Shown piece after piece: positions 37,222-48,894 of a DNA stretch of 64,000 bases; position 1 is the first letter of the stretch, and the number at the start of each line of letters is the position of its first letter. This DNA comes from Lytechinus pictus. Taxonomy: Eukaryota; Echinodermata; Echinoidea; Temnopleuroida; Toxopneustidae. The position numbers were made by a program, and so were the translations under genes. The stretch spans positions 12,901,501-12,965,500 of the forward strand of contig NC_087249.1 of NCBI RefSeq assembly GCF_037042905.1. Direction: 5' to 3'. Below the pieces are notes generated by a model. That model was not told where the DNA came from. It worked only from the letters and a program-made list of their open reading frames with translations, and did no database searches.

Positions 37222-40200
37222 CTGTATATGAGAGAGAGAGAATATGAATGAATAAACATAAAATAATGTGATGGCTACAAAATATGTACTATATAACACT
37301 GTCAGTGTATCTTGCAGAATATGCATAAAGAGATTGAGTCCCCAAATCTAAACTCAATATCCCCTGGGGAGGGGGATACAATTTTCTTGAAGGTTACAAG
37401 CTATACCTTCCTATAGTCACACTACATGTACATACAAACCTCCTAGATATCTAGAGAGCTTTTGAAAACGTTGTGATTTTTGCAGCGGATATGAATGAAA
37501 TAAAAATAAATGGTATTAATTATAATTAAATCCAATTTATAGCCAAAAGGTTGGATTACATGAATGTAACATGTAATCTTTGAAAACAAAGAAAACAAAT
37601 ACACCAAATGCAATCATATCAAAGTCATCTTGGGCCTGTTTCATACAGAGTTACAACGATGGAACCTTTGACATAAATGTACCATGGTATTGGTAACAAG
37701 GCTCAACATTGAATCAGTCAAGTTTCTCATGGTAGTAACCATTATATACATACAATATTTTATACATTTTTTGTATCTTTATAAAATGTGTCCATGGGCA
37801 AGCTTAATCAAACTTGTTAAAATAACAAATATGCAATAATGATTTAAAGCTACTGAAATCATTAAATGTGATTAGTTGATAGTAAACTGGTTAAAGGTAT
37901 TTTGTATAAATTTGTTACAATAAAAAGTCTTTATGAAACAAGACCCTGATGTGCAGTGTGATGAACAGTGTTCCCAGCTTCAATAAATCACATCCCTCCA
38001 AACCTCCTGTGAATAATACTTATAATCTTTACTTTAATGAGCCCTCAATTAACATCACATGCTCTGACCCTTTCGTTGGGCTTTGGTACTGTGATGCCTT
38101 TTTTCTCTTTTTTTCATTTGTTCCGTAATGAAGAAAAGTGTTTTACAGAAAAGTGGTTTACCCTAGAAATATTAAAAGTTACGGCCAGTAGATGAGATTT
38201 TAGGGTACCTTTAGAAGTAACATGTCGGGAAAGTGAACTTCACACAAAATTTCACTTTCAAGACCTTTCATGCTACATGATATCCTAGGCGCACCCAGGT
38301 GACATTCTGAAAGTATGAAAGGGGTAGCAAGGGGGTATTTCATTAAAAACAAATAGTGATATTTATCAACTATTTGTTATAAGCTACTGAAATCCTTGCA
38401 TCTGATTGGCTCTGAGCAAAGCTGTCAATGGAAATCACTGACTATTTGCTTTGTGAAATGCTCCAGGATCCACTCAGGGTTCCCAGCTTTTCAAGAAAAC
38501 CCTGAAATTCCCTGATTTTTCCCTGATGAAGTTTAACAATTTTCTAATAATTATTTCGCATGTTTTCTGAGTTGTTGCAGTGAATTACATATACATGTAT
38601 TTTCAGTATAAAAGCAATAATGTAAAACTAATTAGTACCACCATAACCAGTCATTCAATGGATGTTGTTTTGATATGCAACAAAATATAACAGAGTCTGA
38701 CTGGCCACCGTGCTTTCGACTTTTGGGCTGATCAAAATTCTGATTTTTCCCTGATTTGAGGCATTTTTATCAAATAATTAAATATTTTCCCTGATTTCCT
38801 TGATGGGCTGGGAACTCTAAAACTATACTCACATTGATGAAGTCAATCTCCTCTTGTGTGATGGCATTCCTGTGGTACTTGGGATCTAGCTGGAAGAATT
38901 CTGGCGCATCACTTCTCCTATTACTGGGCGGTCTTAGGCTGAAGCTGGAGCTGGGATGAGGAGTTGACGTCACAGCGGCAGGTGGAATTACTGTGTAAAT
39001 GTACAAGAAAAATTGAGAAATTCTTTCATAGTTATTATGCTTGGCAGACTTCTGAGTCGCGTACTTTAGAACCAAGTACCAACAATCGAATATACAGAAG
39101 TGCTCAAATGTTAGTGAACCCCAACAGAAAATGAACGTATTTAGAGTGTTCACATTCTGCTGTGTTTTAAAGATTTAATTGTAAAATATTACAGTCAATA
39201 AAGTTTGTTTCTCTGGGATCGCCAGCATTGTAATGTACTGTTGCTCTCTACATTCAACAATCGGCATGAAGGAGTGCATTTTGATGAGGTAATAATCAGG
39301 GGGGGGGGGGGCTTCAGCTCCCCCACTTTTTCCAAAACCGTGTACAAAAACATAAAAATTACCATCTGATTGTGATTTTTTGCATGGTCAGCCCCCCCTC
39401 CCCACTTTCAAAACCATTCCGCGGCCCCTGATAATGGGATAACATGGCCCAATACAGGCTGTGCATGCATTGGAAAAGGTTCAACTGATAACAATTGGAA
39501 TGTATGATATAAACATATATTTAATATCTCAAAGCCATTATATCATTGTATAGTCTACACTATGAAGAACAGTTGATATCCTTTTTTATGATAATAAATG
39601 TTTATACAAGTTTTTTTATCACACCAACTAGAGAATAAGATGGATAATCTTCATTACTCTGTAGTCGACAGCTGGGGGAAGGAAGTATCGATAAACTTTA
39701 AGGTTCGACAAAGTGCAATGTATCCTTCCTGTATATTAACATGATATGAAAAACCTAACAGCAATCACTTCAATTAAAACGGTGCATAATGCATGCCAAT
39801 ATACTCTTACACATGTATGTCTTAGGTTATACAATCCACTACCATATATCATTTTTTAAGCTTTGGGTAGGCATAATATACAAATATACCAGGCTTTGAG
39901 TAAGTAGCGGGAATTATTTTCTGAGGTTGGATGGCATTATTATTTTTCCAGAGGGGCAAAGCCCCCCGAGGAAAAAACCGAGGATGTGTCTTTTCATTCT
40001 TTGTATTGAAATCAGTAGGAATTTAGAAGGGGCAGTTTGCATCCTACAACAATTATCAAATGGGGGATTTCAGGGGCAAAGGATGATTTGCCCTATGTAA
40101 CTTTTCATCGGATCCTATCTTTAGAGATAACTCCAGTCATGTATTGTGAAATATAGAAAACATAGAATTTTTAAAGCAAAACATACATAAAATGAAAGGA

Positions 40201-43200
40201 AAAACACTAAAACTATACAACAAAACTAAGTACTAAACCAAATACATAATCCTGAGTAAAGAAATACATTCGTTAATCAAATCAAAACAATGTACAAACC
40301 AAAGAAAAAACAAAGAAAACCAAGAAAGAAGGGAAAGAAATTACAAACCATGCTATCCGAACATTCTGAGTTCTACGCCCCCACTTTTTTTTTACCTAAA
40401 GGTCAAGTCCACCTAAAAAAAAAGGTTGATTTGAATCAATAGAGAAAAATCAGACAAGCATAATGCTGAAAATTTCATCATCGAGAGTTATGACATTTTT
40501 AAGTTTTGCTTATTTTTCACAAAATAGTTATATGCACAATTTAGTCACATGCAAATGAGAGAATCGATGATGTCCCTCACTCACTATTTCTTTTGCTTTT
40601 TATTGTTCGAATTATACATTAATACTGGTATTTCAATTTTTGCAGATTTGACAATAAGGACCAACTTGACTGAACCATAAAATGTTAAGTAATGGTAATT
40701 CAACATGTTCAGGGAGGAATAAAACTTTGTTTCACAGGACAATGAGGAAAAAATTAGATTATTTCATATTTTATATATTCTAAATAAAATACAAAAATAG
40801 TGAGTGAGTGATGTCATTACTTCCCTCATTTGCATACCGATCGGGATGTGCATATAACTGTTTTGTGAAATTAAGCGAAATTGTACAATGTCATAACTTT
40901 CTTATTTTACATGCGATTTTGATGAAATTTTCAGTGTTATGCTCTTTGCATTTTTCTCTTTTTATTCAAATCAACTTTTTGTTGGGGTGGACTTGTCCTT
41001 TGAAAAAAGCGCAATCTGTTGCAGCAGTAGTCTTGTTCATTTTCTGGTGGGGTCCACAAATTTTTGAGCACCACTGCATATGTACACAGGTACACAAGAC
41101 AAGGCCACTTGTCAAAAGGGTAAAGTACAGCACAAATTGTCAAAATTTAAAAAAGGCCCGGCACACACACCAAAAAATCCAAGGCGATTGAAAGGGCCAA
41201 TCAACAAGGCACTGAAGGTCAAGGGCTTGGATTAATCCAGGGATACCATTTTGAATTGATAAAAAAGTCTGAAAATCAATTAGAATGACCCTGTTCCCAA
41301 GTATGAAATTTAAAAGTGCTATCTATCGTGTGTGTATGTGCATTTTTTTTTCCAGACGTGTTTCTATCAGATATGATAATTTACGTCTGGGACTGACCAT
41401 TAATGTTACCATCCGAAAGACATGATAAGGATCGAACCTTGAACCTCTGAATCAAATTTGTAAATTCCCCACGCAGCTTGGATTACAGGCTGGAATTTTA
41501 AAAAGTCTGAACTCAGACTATAGTCTTAAAAGTCACATCCCTGTTAATCTACACTCAGTGTACAGTATCCAATTGAACAATTTTTTAATAGTAATAGTAT
41601 GAAAGAAAAATGATTTACATACATTAATCTGTATATTATTTTTCAAATTTCAATCATAACTCAGAAGGTTATTGTTGGGCAATATCACCTCTAGAGACCT
41701 TGATACTATCAACATGACAAACCAATATGAATATGAACAATCACAGTCAGCAATCTACCATTTTGTAGCCCTTAAATCTCCCTTTTCATATATCCGTTTT
41801 GGAGCCATTTTTAAAGCGCATTTGAAAAATGGCTAGAAAACAGTAGATTTTGTCCATTATGTCCATTAAGTTTTCTTCAGAATAGGCTTTTAGTACCGTA
41901 CATGAAAAGGCTACAAAACAGTGAGTTTTCTCCACTTTCCACAGATTTGCCAACTGTGACTAAATCTTAAAACAGCAGAAGACATAGCACATGGTAACCT
42001 ACATGTAAATAAGAATACCAACAAACTATCATGCAGGATTTTGAAAAGAAAATTGAAAGCAAAATGAAAGAAACAATTCAGAAAAAAATCTGAGTAAAAT
42101 GTGTGAAGAAAATGATGGGATAGAAAGCAAGTATAGTTTCGTTTTCTACAATATTTTTTTTAAAGGAAATGAAAAACAATGATTGGCTTGAAAAATAGCT
42201 TTTCCAGCTCATAATAGACTTGATAATCTATTTCTGTGAACAACGATTTATTGTGCTCCAATGACTTGATTCCAAAGACTGTGATTTAAACATTCATTGT
42301 CAGTATTATCATGCCTTCTGATTTAACATAAGGGTCTGCTCATACAAAAACTATACTTTGCTTTTTTGAATGATTAAAATTGATTTGAACTATTACAAAT
42401 ATACCCTGAGGTTTAGCTTTAGCGCTAGAGATGGGACAGGGTGAAGCCTGGGGCAGGGCAGCTGTTGCAGTCACAGGTGATACCACTGGATAAAAACAAG
42501 ATCAAGACTTACAATATGTGTAGACCTACATTGTAATTATCACAGATAGTTACTTAGTACAACACCAACAACGTAGAAGAAGCTACAATCAATGACCAGG
42601 GGGGTGTTTCACAAAGATTTAAAGGTCAAGTCCACTCCAGGAAAATGTTGATTTGATTAAATAGAGAAAAATCAAACTAGAATAACGCTGAAAATGTCAT
42701 CAAAATCGGATGTAAAATAAGAAAGTTATGGCATTTTAAAGTTTCCCTTATTTTCCACAAAACAGTGATATTCACAACTCAGTGACATGCAAATGAGTCA
42801 ATCGATGATGTCCATCACTCACTATTTCTTTTGTTTTATATTGTTTGAATTATACAATATTTCATTTTTCACAAATTTGACAATTAGAACCAACTTGACT
42901 GAACCATATAGTATTAAACAATGCTAATTCCACGTGTTCAGTGAGGAATTAATTGTCATTTCACGTGATAGTGAGGAGAAAATTAGAATATTTCATATTT
43001 CATATAATAAAATACAAAAGAAATAGTGAGTGGATGACGTCATCAGTCTCCCCATTTGCATACCAACCAGTATGTGCATATAGCTGTTTTGTGAAATTAA
43101 GCAAAACTTTAAAATGCCATAACTTTCTTATTTTACATCCGATTTTGATGAAATTTTCAGTGTTATGCTTGTTGGATTTTTCTCTTTTTACTCAAATCAA

Positions 43201-46117
43201 CTTTTTGGTGGGTTGGACTTGTCCTTTAAGTATGACTTAGAGTCTCACTTAAATGCTGACGCGTACATGATATGCAACGCCCGATCTTATTGATTGATAA
43301 GCAAAAGTGCGCCTCCTCGTGGCACGTTCTGACCAATGCAATCAAGCCTTTTTTACCGCACGCAACGAGGCATTTATTAAGTGCGACTCTGAGTCATACT
43401 TAAATCTTTGTGAAACACCCCCAGGGCATAGTCTAGTATAGCAAAGTAGATTGCAGGATTGATGTTAAGTATATTTAGGCTCAGAAGTAATTCTGAAGCT
43501 CTGTAGAATTCAAAGAAGGAGACAGACAGAGAAGGAGAAGGAAGAAACCAAAGAAGAATGTGTTCAAAAGAAGAAAAAGAAGAAATAGGAAGAGGATGAT
43601 ATTGCATGGCTACAGATTTCTTGATGGATAGAAGAGCAACATGGAAGAAAGAAAAATTACATGGAAATAACAAAGCACAGAGACATAAATACTGATACAT
43701 CTAAAATGACAGTAAAATGGATGAAAGAGTACTTACTCCTGGACATTTAACTTACCTTTCCTAAGACCACCACCACCTGCCCGAAACTTGATGAGTGGAA
43801 TGTGAGGCCGAATAGCCTGTATATGGTCAAAGCAACAAGAATTGAAATATTCTAATGTCAGTAATGACAATATTTTGTATTTTCAATCACTTTATTAGAA
43901 GATCTGCACATTAAAGAAAATGCAGGGCAATAAATTTCAATAAAAAAAAAATTCTTAGGATATTGTACATTAATGATTGAATATCACTTTCTCCATCACA
44001 GCAGTGACATTCCCACAAGAACAAGATCTAGATGCGCACGCACAGTCTACATACACCCTAGCTTCTTACAAAATAAAAGTGCATTGCCCTCGATTGTTTT
44101 GTGAAGGTAAAACTGAAAAGGGATTTATGTTGGAAATAGGTGATTGGAGATATTTCCTATTATAAATTCATATTATTGTCAAGATGAATCTTTTTTTGAA
44201 GACTTAAAGGTCAAGTCCACCCCAGACAAATGTTGATTTGAATAAATAGAGAAAAATTAAACTAGCAAAACACTGAAAATTTCATCAAAATCGAATGTAA
44301 AATAAGAAAGTTATGACACTTTAAAGTTTTGCTTATTTTTCACAAAACAGTGATATGCACAACTCAAATGAAAAAGTCGATGATGTCCCTCACTCACTAT
44401 TTCTTTTGTTGTTTATTGTTTGAATTCTACAATATTTCATTTTTTGTAGATTTGACAATAACAACCAACTTGACTGAATCATACAATGCTCATTCCACAT
44501 GTTCAGGGAGGAATTAATCGTTGTTTCAAATAGAATATTCCCCATTTCATATAATGAAATACAAAAGAAATAGTGAGTGGATGACGTCATCAGTCTCCTC
44601 ATTTGCATACCAACCAGGATGTGCATATAACTGTTTTGTGAAATTAAGCAAAACTTTAAAATGTCGTAACTTTCTTATTTTAGATCCGATTTTGATGAAA
44701 TTTTCAGTGTTATGCTTGTTGGATTTTTCTCTTTTTATTCAAATCAACTTTTTCTTGGGGTTGACTTGTCCTTTAATTTTGTGATACTATGTGTCTTAGA
44801 TATGGCTACCCATGTTTGTACTCAGCTAAGTAATTTCAGCTCACATCTCAAGAAATACTGCAAAATTTACTTCCTCAGCTAACTTGGCACTTGAGACAAC
44901 TTAGCCCCACCAAAAAATCAGGTTCCTAGTATTCCAATATTGGATTGCTATTTCGTTGACAAATGTTTGTATTGAATTAATATTAATTGTAATGTTTTTG
45001 TCTATATTTTCAATTTATTTGCATATTTCAGTTTCAATCTTATGATAGGGTTAGGTTTTATGATGGACAGCTCGGCACCCAATTTCTCGGCGGGGCTGAG
45101 CTGTCTCAAGTGCCGATTAGACTTGGATCCATAAAGACGAGCTATTGCTCGTGTTCTCCAACCAGAGAAAGTGACGCAAAAAATATTTCCATTTCTGCTG
45201 CCAGGAAGAAATCTGTTTTCTTTTTCAAGAAAAATCCGATGAAGCAAATGCCAAACATAATTTTTCTTTGGGCATAATGGCTTCAGATCAGAGGGAATGT
45301 AACATAGACGGTGTCAATTCATATAATCAGTCCCAAAGTTGAACGACGGTGAAAAGTTGATAAAGAAATTAATTCAATGACAAAGAAGCAGGCCTACATT
45401 ATACTTATAGGATGTAACAAGTTGATATTCATATGGGGGCTGTGTTTCGCTATGTTGAAGTACAATTTGCAACGAGTTCATCAACCATGTGATCACAGTG
45501 AGCTTGATGCCTGGACTAAAAAATATTTATGATCGTTTCCATCTCAGATTTAATAAAGAGATAAATTGTGTCTTTATTTCAATTTCTTTTTCAGAGTTGG
45601 GTGCTGGGTGTTTCACACATAAAAACGTTAAGACAAGTACTATGTCAAGGCAAAATTTGATTGTGATTGAAAACAAAAAAGCACTCAAACTCAAAATAAA
45701 AATTTTGGAAATTTTGAAAGAAATTCATATCATTATCAATCGAATCTGAATTTTGGCAACTCTCTGGAGTAAAGAAGAAAGTTTAATTATGAACACACAC
45801 ACACCTCCTCAAAGTTAATCTCTATCAACAAAGGAGACCCAGCACCGCAGCAAGCAGCCAAAGATCTGAACACAGTTTGTTGTCCAACAAAAAACACAAC
45901 GTGTGGGACTAGACTTGGAAACACTACAATGCAATTGTATCTTCCTTTTTATCCTCTGCGTTCGAACGTAAAATTATCCTTTGATCACTTATGGGCAGCT
46001 TAAACATAAATAATAATTCTTCTCATGTAGGAAATTGCAACCAAGTCTAATTTTAGAATCAAATAAAAGGAAAAAATAGAATGCTTATCTCACCTGAATC
46101 ACTCTGTTTGCTGACAT
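37204..46117 (-). CDS. KGD4 (MRPS36): KGD4/MRPS36-like 2-oxoglutarate dehydrogenase subunit, five-exon gene
   Basis: The product is the small mitochondrial protein first listed as ribosomal protein MRPS36 and now known as KGD4. It helps attach E3 (dihydrolipoamide dehydrogenase) to the 2-oxoglutarate dehydrogenase E1/E2 core in the TCA cycle. Five minus-strand exons (24, 61, 81, 158 and 18 nt) have GT/AG boundaries and phases 0, 1, 1, 0, giving 113 residues plus stop; human is about 103. Three conserved blocks identify it: an N-terminal RPHIPLIKF (human KPHTPLIRF), a C-terminal KYHRNAITQEEIDFIN (human KYRRKLVSQEEMEFIQ) and a final RGGPD (human RGGPE). The middle is a low-complexity Pro/Ser/Ala linker. 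The first 28 residues are basic and suit mitochondrial import. Introns 1, 2 and 3 each hold a TTAA-MITE. Family and exon assignment are strong; the UTRs are not defined. Confidence 0.93.
37222..38832 (-). other. KGD4 intron 4
   Basis: Contains two GTTTCATAAA-type repeats (37631-37945 and 38328-38465, both with CTACTGAAATC). It also contains a segment sharing AATAATACTTATAATCTT and GAGCCCTC with 36895-36935. No extra exon is evident. Confidence 0.55.
38833..38990 (-). CDS. KGD4 (MRPS36): KGD4 exon 4 (linker and conserved C-terminal block)
   Basis: The acceptor is TTGTACATTTACACAG|TAA and the donor is ATCAAT|GTGAGT, a perfect consensus. The 158 nt enter in phase 1 and leave in phase 0. They encode a Pro/Ser linker, then SDAPEFFQLDPKYHRNAI and TQEEIDFIN, matching human LPQKYRRKLVSQEEMEFIQ. 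The exon contains TGACGTCA as codons for VTS, so that CRE-like octamer is probably incidental. Confidence 0.93.
39297..39430. mobile_element. poly-G MITE, relative of 29806-29964
   Basis: Begins CAGGGGGG and ends TTCCGCGGCCCCTG, with ATAAT on both sides. Shares GATTTTTTGCATGGTCAGCC with the 29.8-kb copy. Confidence 0.8.
40396..41002 (+). mobile_element. TTAA-MITE copy 2 (KGD4 intron 3)
   Basis: Left end CTAAAGGTCAAGTCCACC, right end GGTGGACTTGTCCTTTGA. The TTAA flanks have mutated. Long inverted arms as in copy 1. Confidence 0.85.
42405..42485 (-). CDS. KGD4 (MRPS36): KGD4 exon 3 (symmetric phase 1-1 linker exon)
   Basis: The acceptor is TTTTTATCCAG|TGG and the donor is CAGG|GTATAT. The 81 nt are open throughout and encode an Ala/Pro/Ser-rich stretch (VVSPVTATAALPQASP and on). 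The exon enters and leaves in phase 1, so skipping it keeps the frame, removes 27 residues and joins exon 2 directly to exon 4. Its start resembles the start of exon 4 (VIPPAAVTSTPHPSSS). It could be a cassette exon. It carries no conserved family motif, so it rests on splice sites, openness and phase. Confidence 0.75.
42602..43420. mobile_element. outer MITE in KGD4 intron 2, split by TTAA-MITE copy 3
   Basis: Ends GGGTGTTTCACAAAGATTTA and TAAATCTTTGTGAAACACCC, flanked by CCAGGG (42596-42601 and 43421-43426). The inner TTAA-MITE sits in the left arm. The intact right arm shows the uninterrupted AAAGATTTAAGTATGAC. Confidence 0.9.
42619..43229 (+). mobile_element. TTAA-MITE copy 3 (KGD4 intron 2)
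   Basis: Flanked by TTAA at 42619-42622 and 43226-43229. The arms contain ATGCAAATGAG, and on the right GGATGACGTCATC and CATTTGCAT. Confidence 0.92.
43756..43816 (-). CDS. KGD4 (MRPS36): KGD4 exon 2 (conserved RPHIPLIKF block)
   Basis: The acceptor is ...CCATATACAG|GCT and the donor is AAAG|GTAAGT, a near-perfect consensus. The 61 nt encode AIRPHIPLIKF followed by RAGGGGLRK and leave one base (phase 1). PHIPLIKF matches the family's most conserved N-terminal block. A Gly-rich run replaces the human DRRDNPKP region. Confidence 0.92.
44204..44776 (+). mobile_element. TTAA-MITE copy 4 (KGD4 intron 1)
   Basis: TTAA at 44204-44207 and 44773-44776. Same arms and orientation as the other copies. 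Confidence 0.92.
44887..45114. repeat. inverted repeat in KGD4 intron 1
   Basis: GGCACTTGAGACAACTTAGC (44887) is inverted as GCTGAGCTGTCTCAAGTGCC (to 45114). Probably a small foldback element. The minus ORF across it is not a recognised protein. Confidence 0.6.
46094..46117 (-). CDS. KGD4 (MRPS36): KGD4 exon 1 (start codon, 8 codons)
   Basis: This exon encodes MSANRVIQ and ends at a consensus donor CAG|GTGAGA, phase 0. The ATG lies in AAAAATGTC. Human KGD4 has the same short N-terminus (ASRVVQ) before its PHTPLIRF block, which supports this start. The intron that follows is about 2.3 kb and carries one TTAA-MITE (44204-44776). Confidence 0.88.
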
Positions 46118-46119
46118 TT

Positions 46120-46152
46120 TTAAATACCCAAAGCAATTTTGAAGAGCGCCAT
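46120..46152 (-). promoter_or_regulatory. uORF with YY1-like ATGGCG just upstream of KGD4
   Basis: An upstream ATG in ACAGATGGCGCTC opens a 10-codon frame (MALFKIALGI) that stops two bases before the KGD4 ATG. ATGGCG is the core of the YY1-type element found at start sites of many nuclear genes for mitochondrial proteins. It could therefore mark the transcription start or act as a uORF if transcribed. This reading is inferred. Confidence 0.4.
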
Positions 46153-46254
46153 CTGTGTTGCTCGGTAAAGGTACTTGACGTAAAAAAATGAATCTCAGGT
46201 GAAATATCGTGGAGAAGGCCTGGGTGTAGCAAAGAAAAAAATATTTGCAATCCA

Positions 46255-48013
46255 GGGGCGAATCCAGCCTTCGCCAATGGGGGGGGGGGGGGGGATCCCG
46301 AATTTTTGTTCAGCCATATTTTTCCCGATCGGCCGCTCGAAGTTGATTTTTTTTTCTTAGAAGGGGTAGGGTAGTCCTAATAGTCACTTCTTAGCTTTAT
46401 TCTTATAAATCAACATAAATATATATAATAATCTTATATTCCTTATTTAAATAGTGCGAGCAGTAATTTAACATGTTAACAAGGTTAACATGGTTAAGGA
46501 CTGCTTGCAGTTAGCCATGAAATCCTTACAAAATTCAACAATTAAATAATGCGAGCGCGAAGCGAGAGCTGAAAATTTTTGAAATTTCTTCCCAAAGATT
46601 GGAAATTCTAAGCACTTTTTTGTAATCGTGATGCAGGATAGGTATATAACTAAAAAAAATAAAGAATTGATAAGAGCGCGAAGCGCGAGCGGAAAAATTC
46701 GAGATTTAGACCTAAAAACGGGACACTCTTTTCATGATTTGTAAATCATAAACAGGAAGAGTAATTGGGGATCTTCCTACATTGGTAATGCGAGCGGAAA
46801 GCGCAAGCAGAAAATTTTCGATATTCTGATCTGAAACTGGATAATGATTTAATTAGAAAACAAGCTGCGTATCTGAATAAACATGCGCGCGCATGTTTCA
46901 GATTTAGACCTAGAATCTAGGCATTCTAAATATATTTTTTATCATGAAAATCAATCAAGCGAGCGTGAAGAGCGAGCTTAAAATATTTGATATTCCGATC
47001 TAAAAAAAGGGTCAATATAGGCTCTATACTTAAAGTACTTTGTAGGAAAATTGTGTGGTGGATATGGATCGCATAAAGAGCTGATATCTCTTTTGAGTTT
47101 TGACATAGGACCGGGACATTCTAAGGACATTATGTCATATGAAAATGATGACTATCCTCCAATTCCTAACCCTAACCGCGAGATGAAAATTGTCGATATT
47201 CCATTCTGAAAACAGGACAATTTAATTATTAAATTGATATTTTATTTATTAATCTAATACGCCTAATGAGAGTGCGAAATCTGTTAATATTATGGCCTGA
47301 AAACTGGACATTTTAAGTACTTTTGTAATTATGAATAAGATGCATGAATTAATACATGTTTAACAATAATGCGAGAGCAATCCCCGAGCCGAAATTTTCG
47401 ATAATCTGTCATGAAATCGGGATTTTAAGTAGTTTGTTATAGAATTGCTCACTAATGAAAATGCGAGCGTGCAGCGCTAGCTGATAGTACGTTTTGACAA
47501 TCAGATCTGATTAGCAATGATTAGGGATATTTTGAGAACTTTATGGAATACACGAAAATAATAGGTACCTGACAAATCAAATTTTGCAAGCGCGCAGCAC
47601 GAGCAGAAAATGTTAATATTCAGACCATTAAACTGACTTTTTTTACAGAGCACTTTTTAAAAATCAATTTGTAAATCAAACAAAATAATGAAAGTTCGTT
47701 TTCCGAGCTGAAATATGTTTTGTATATTGACTTCCAAACTTGATATTTTAATTTCTGTATTGAGCAAGATATGTAAATCACCTAACAGGCAATGCGAGCG
47801 CGAAGCGCGAGCGAAAGTTTTATATAGTGACATGAACATTTTTGTTTATTTTCTAAGTCTTTCCCTCATCTTATTTCATTCACTTGTCTTCCTCCTCCTT
47901 TTTTATCCTCCTCTCTTTTCTCTCCTTTTTTCCCTTTCTTTCCACTTTTTCTTCTTTTTTTTTGCTCCGCCAAGGGGGGGGGGGGTGTGCCCCTCGCCCC
48001 CTGGATCCGCCTA
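46255..48013 (+). mobile_element. 1.76-kb hAT-like element carrying GCGAAGC-hairpin repeats
   Basis: The ends are AGGGGCGAATCCAG and CTGGATCCGCCTA, with flanks TGCAATCC and TGCAATCA (7 of 8). Inside are about ten degenerate units of roughly 90-160 bp, each with a GCGAGCGCGAAGCGCGAGC-like core (for example 46549, 46671, 46957, 47460, 47793), then GAAAATTTTCGATATT and a pyrimidine/poly-G end (47860-47990). No transposase ORF is seen. Its near edge is about 140 bp upstream of the KGD4 ATG. Confidence 0.75.
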
Positions 48014-48228
48014 TGCAATCAATTACAAATTTAAGATACGTACGATTTTGCAAGTGATAGATCAATGTTAAAGCGAATCAATTTATACTTGCTGATGCAA
48101 AAAGCAGACCATTTATAAATTGCAAATTTGCAATGAAATGCATGACTTTCAATTGATATTGGGACCTAAATTTGACTTGAGATTATGCAAGTTTCTTGCC
48201 GAGTACACCCAATTAGACAGTGGATCTA

Positions 48229-48693
48229 GGACCCGTTGCAGAATTAAGGGGAAGTTCACCCTGACAAAAAGTTTATTGTAAATATAGCAGAAAAATAATA
48301 AAAAATATTGCCGACGGTTTGGGAAAAATCCGTCAAAGAATAAAAAAGTTATTAGAATTTTAGTTATTCGATTTGTGACGTCATATGCGAGCAGCTTTCC
48401 TACGTACATTGACTTATGGTAAAAAAAACCCCAAAATAAGTCATCACCAACCACTATTTAAAAAAATGAAATTTATGCATTTTTATATTACATAACATGT
48501 GGACAGCTGCTCGTTTATGACCAATATTTTTTATTATTTTTTCTGCTATTTATGCGACAAACTTTTCTTCAGGCTGAACTTCCCCTTTTAAGCAGAAGTT
48601 ACAAATGCACGCTGTAGATTGGTTGAAAATCAAGTTGCGTTTGAACTCTGATAGAGTTCCGTTTGATTGCATCTCTTTTCTGCAACAGGCCCC
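48229..48693. mobile_element. outer MITE (GGACCCGTTGCAGAA), interrupted by a second MITE
   Basis: Ends GGACCCGTTGCAGAA and TTCTGCAACAGGCCCC. A separate TTAA-flanked element occupies 48244-48591. Confidence 0.7.
48244..48591. mobile_element. TTAA-flanked MITE, second family
   Basis: Ends TTAAGGGGAAGTTCACCCTG and CTGAACTTCCCCTTTTAA. Arms share ATATAGCAGAAAAATAAT and its inverse. Ends resemble but differ from the AGGTCAAG family. Confidence 0.82.
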
Positions 48694-48894
48694 TGGAATT
48701 CTTTATACCCTTTTTTTTTTTCAAATATGTTTCATATGATTTTTAATATTTTTCTTTTCACTAGTTGATTTCACAATGAAAACCATTAAAAATCCATCGA
48801 AAAAAAAGCAAAACAAAAAACAAAATAAAACAAAACAAAAACCATTCGTGATCAGAAAGTCAAAGATGATAGTATTTTTTGGTTACACTTCGTA

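Larger units (their letters stand above)
38991..42404 (-). other. KGD4 intron 3
   Basis: Holds a poly-G MITE (39297-39430), TTAA-MITE copy 2 (40396-41002) and A+T-rich DNA. No further coding exon is recognised. Confidence 0.6.

Noticed and set aside
45002..45247. Minus ORF with SNRHLRQLSPAEKLGAEL
   Set aside because: It overlaps a foldback repeat in KGD4 intron 1, has no usable splice sites in frame, and matches no family I know.
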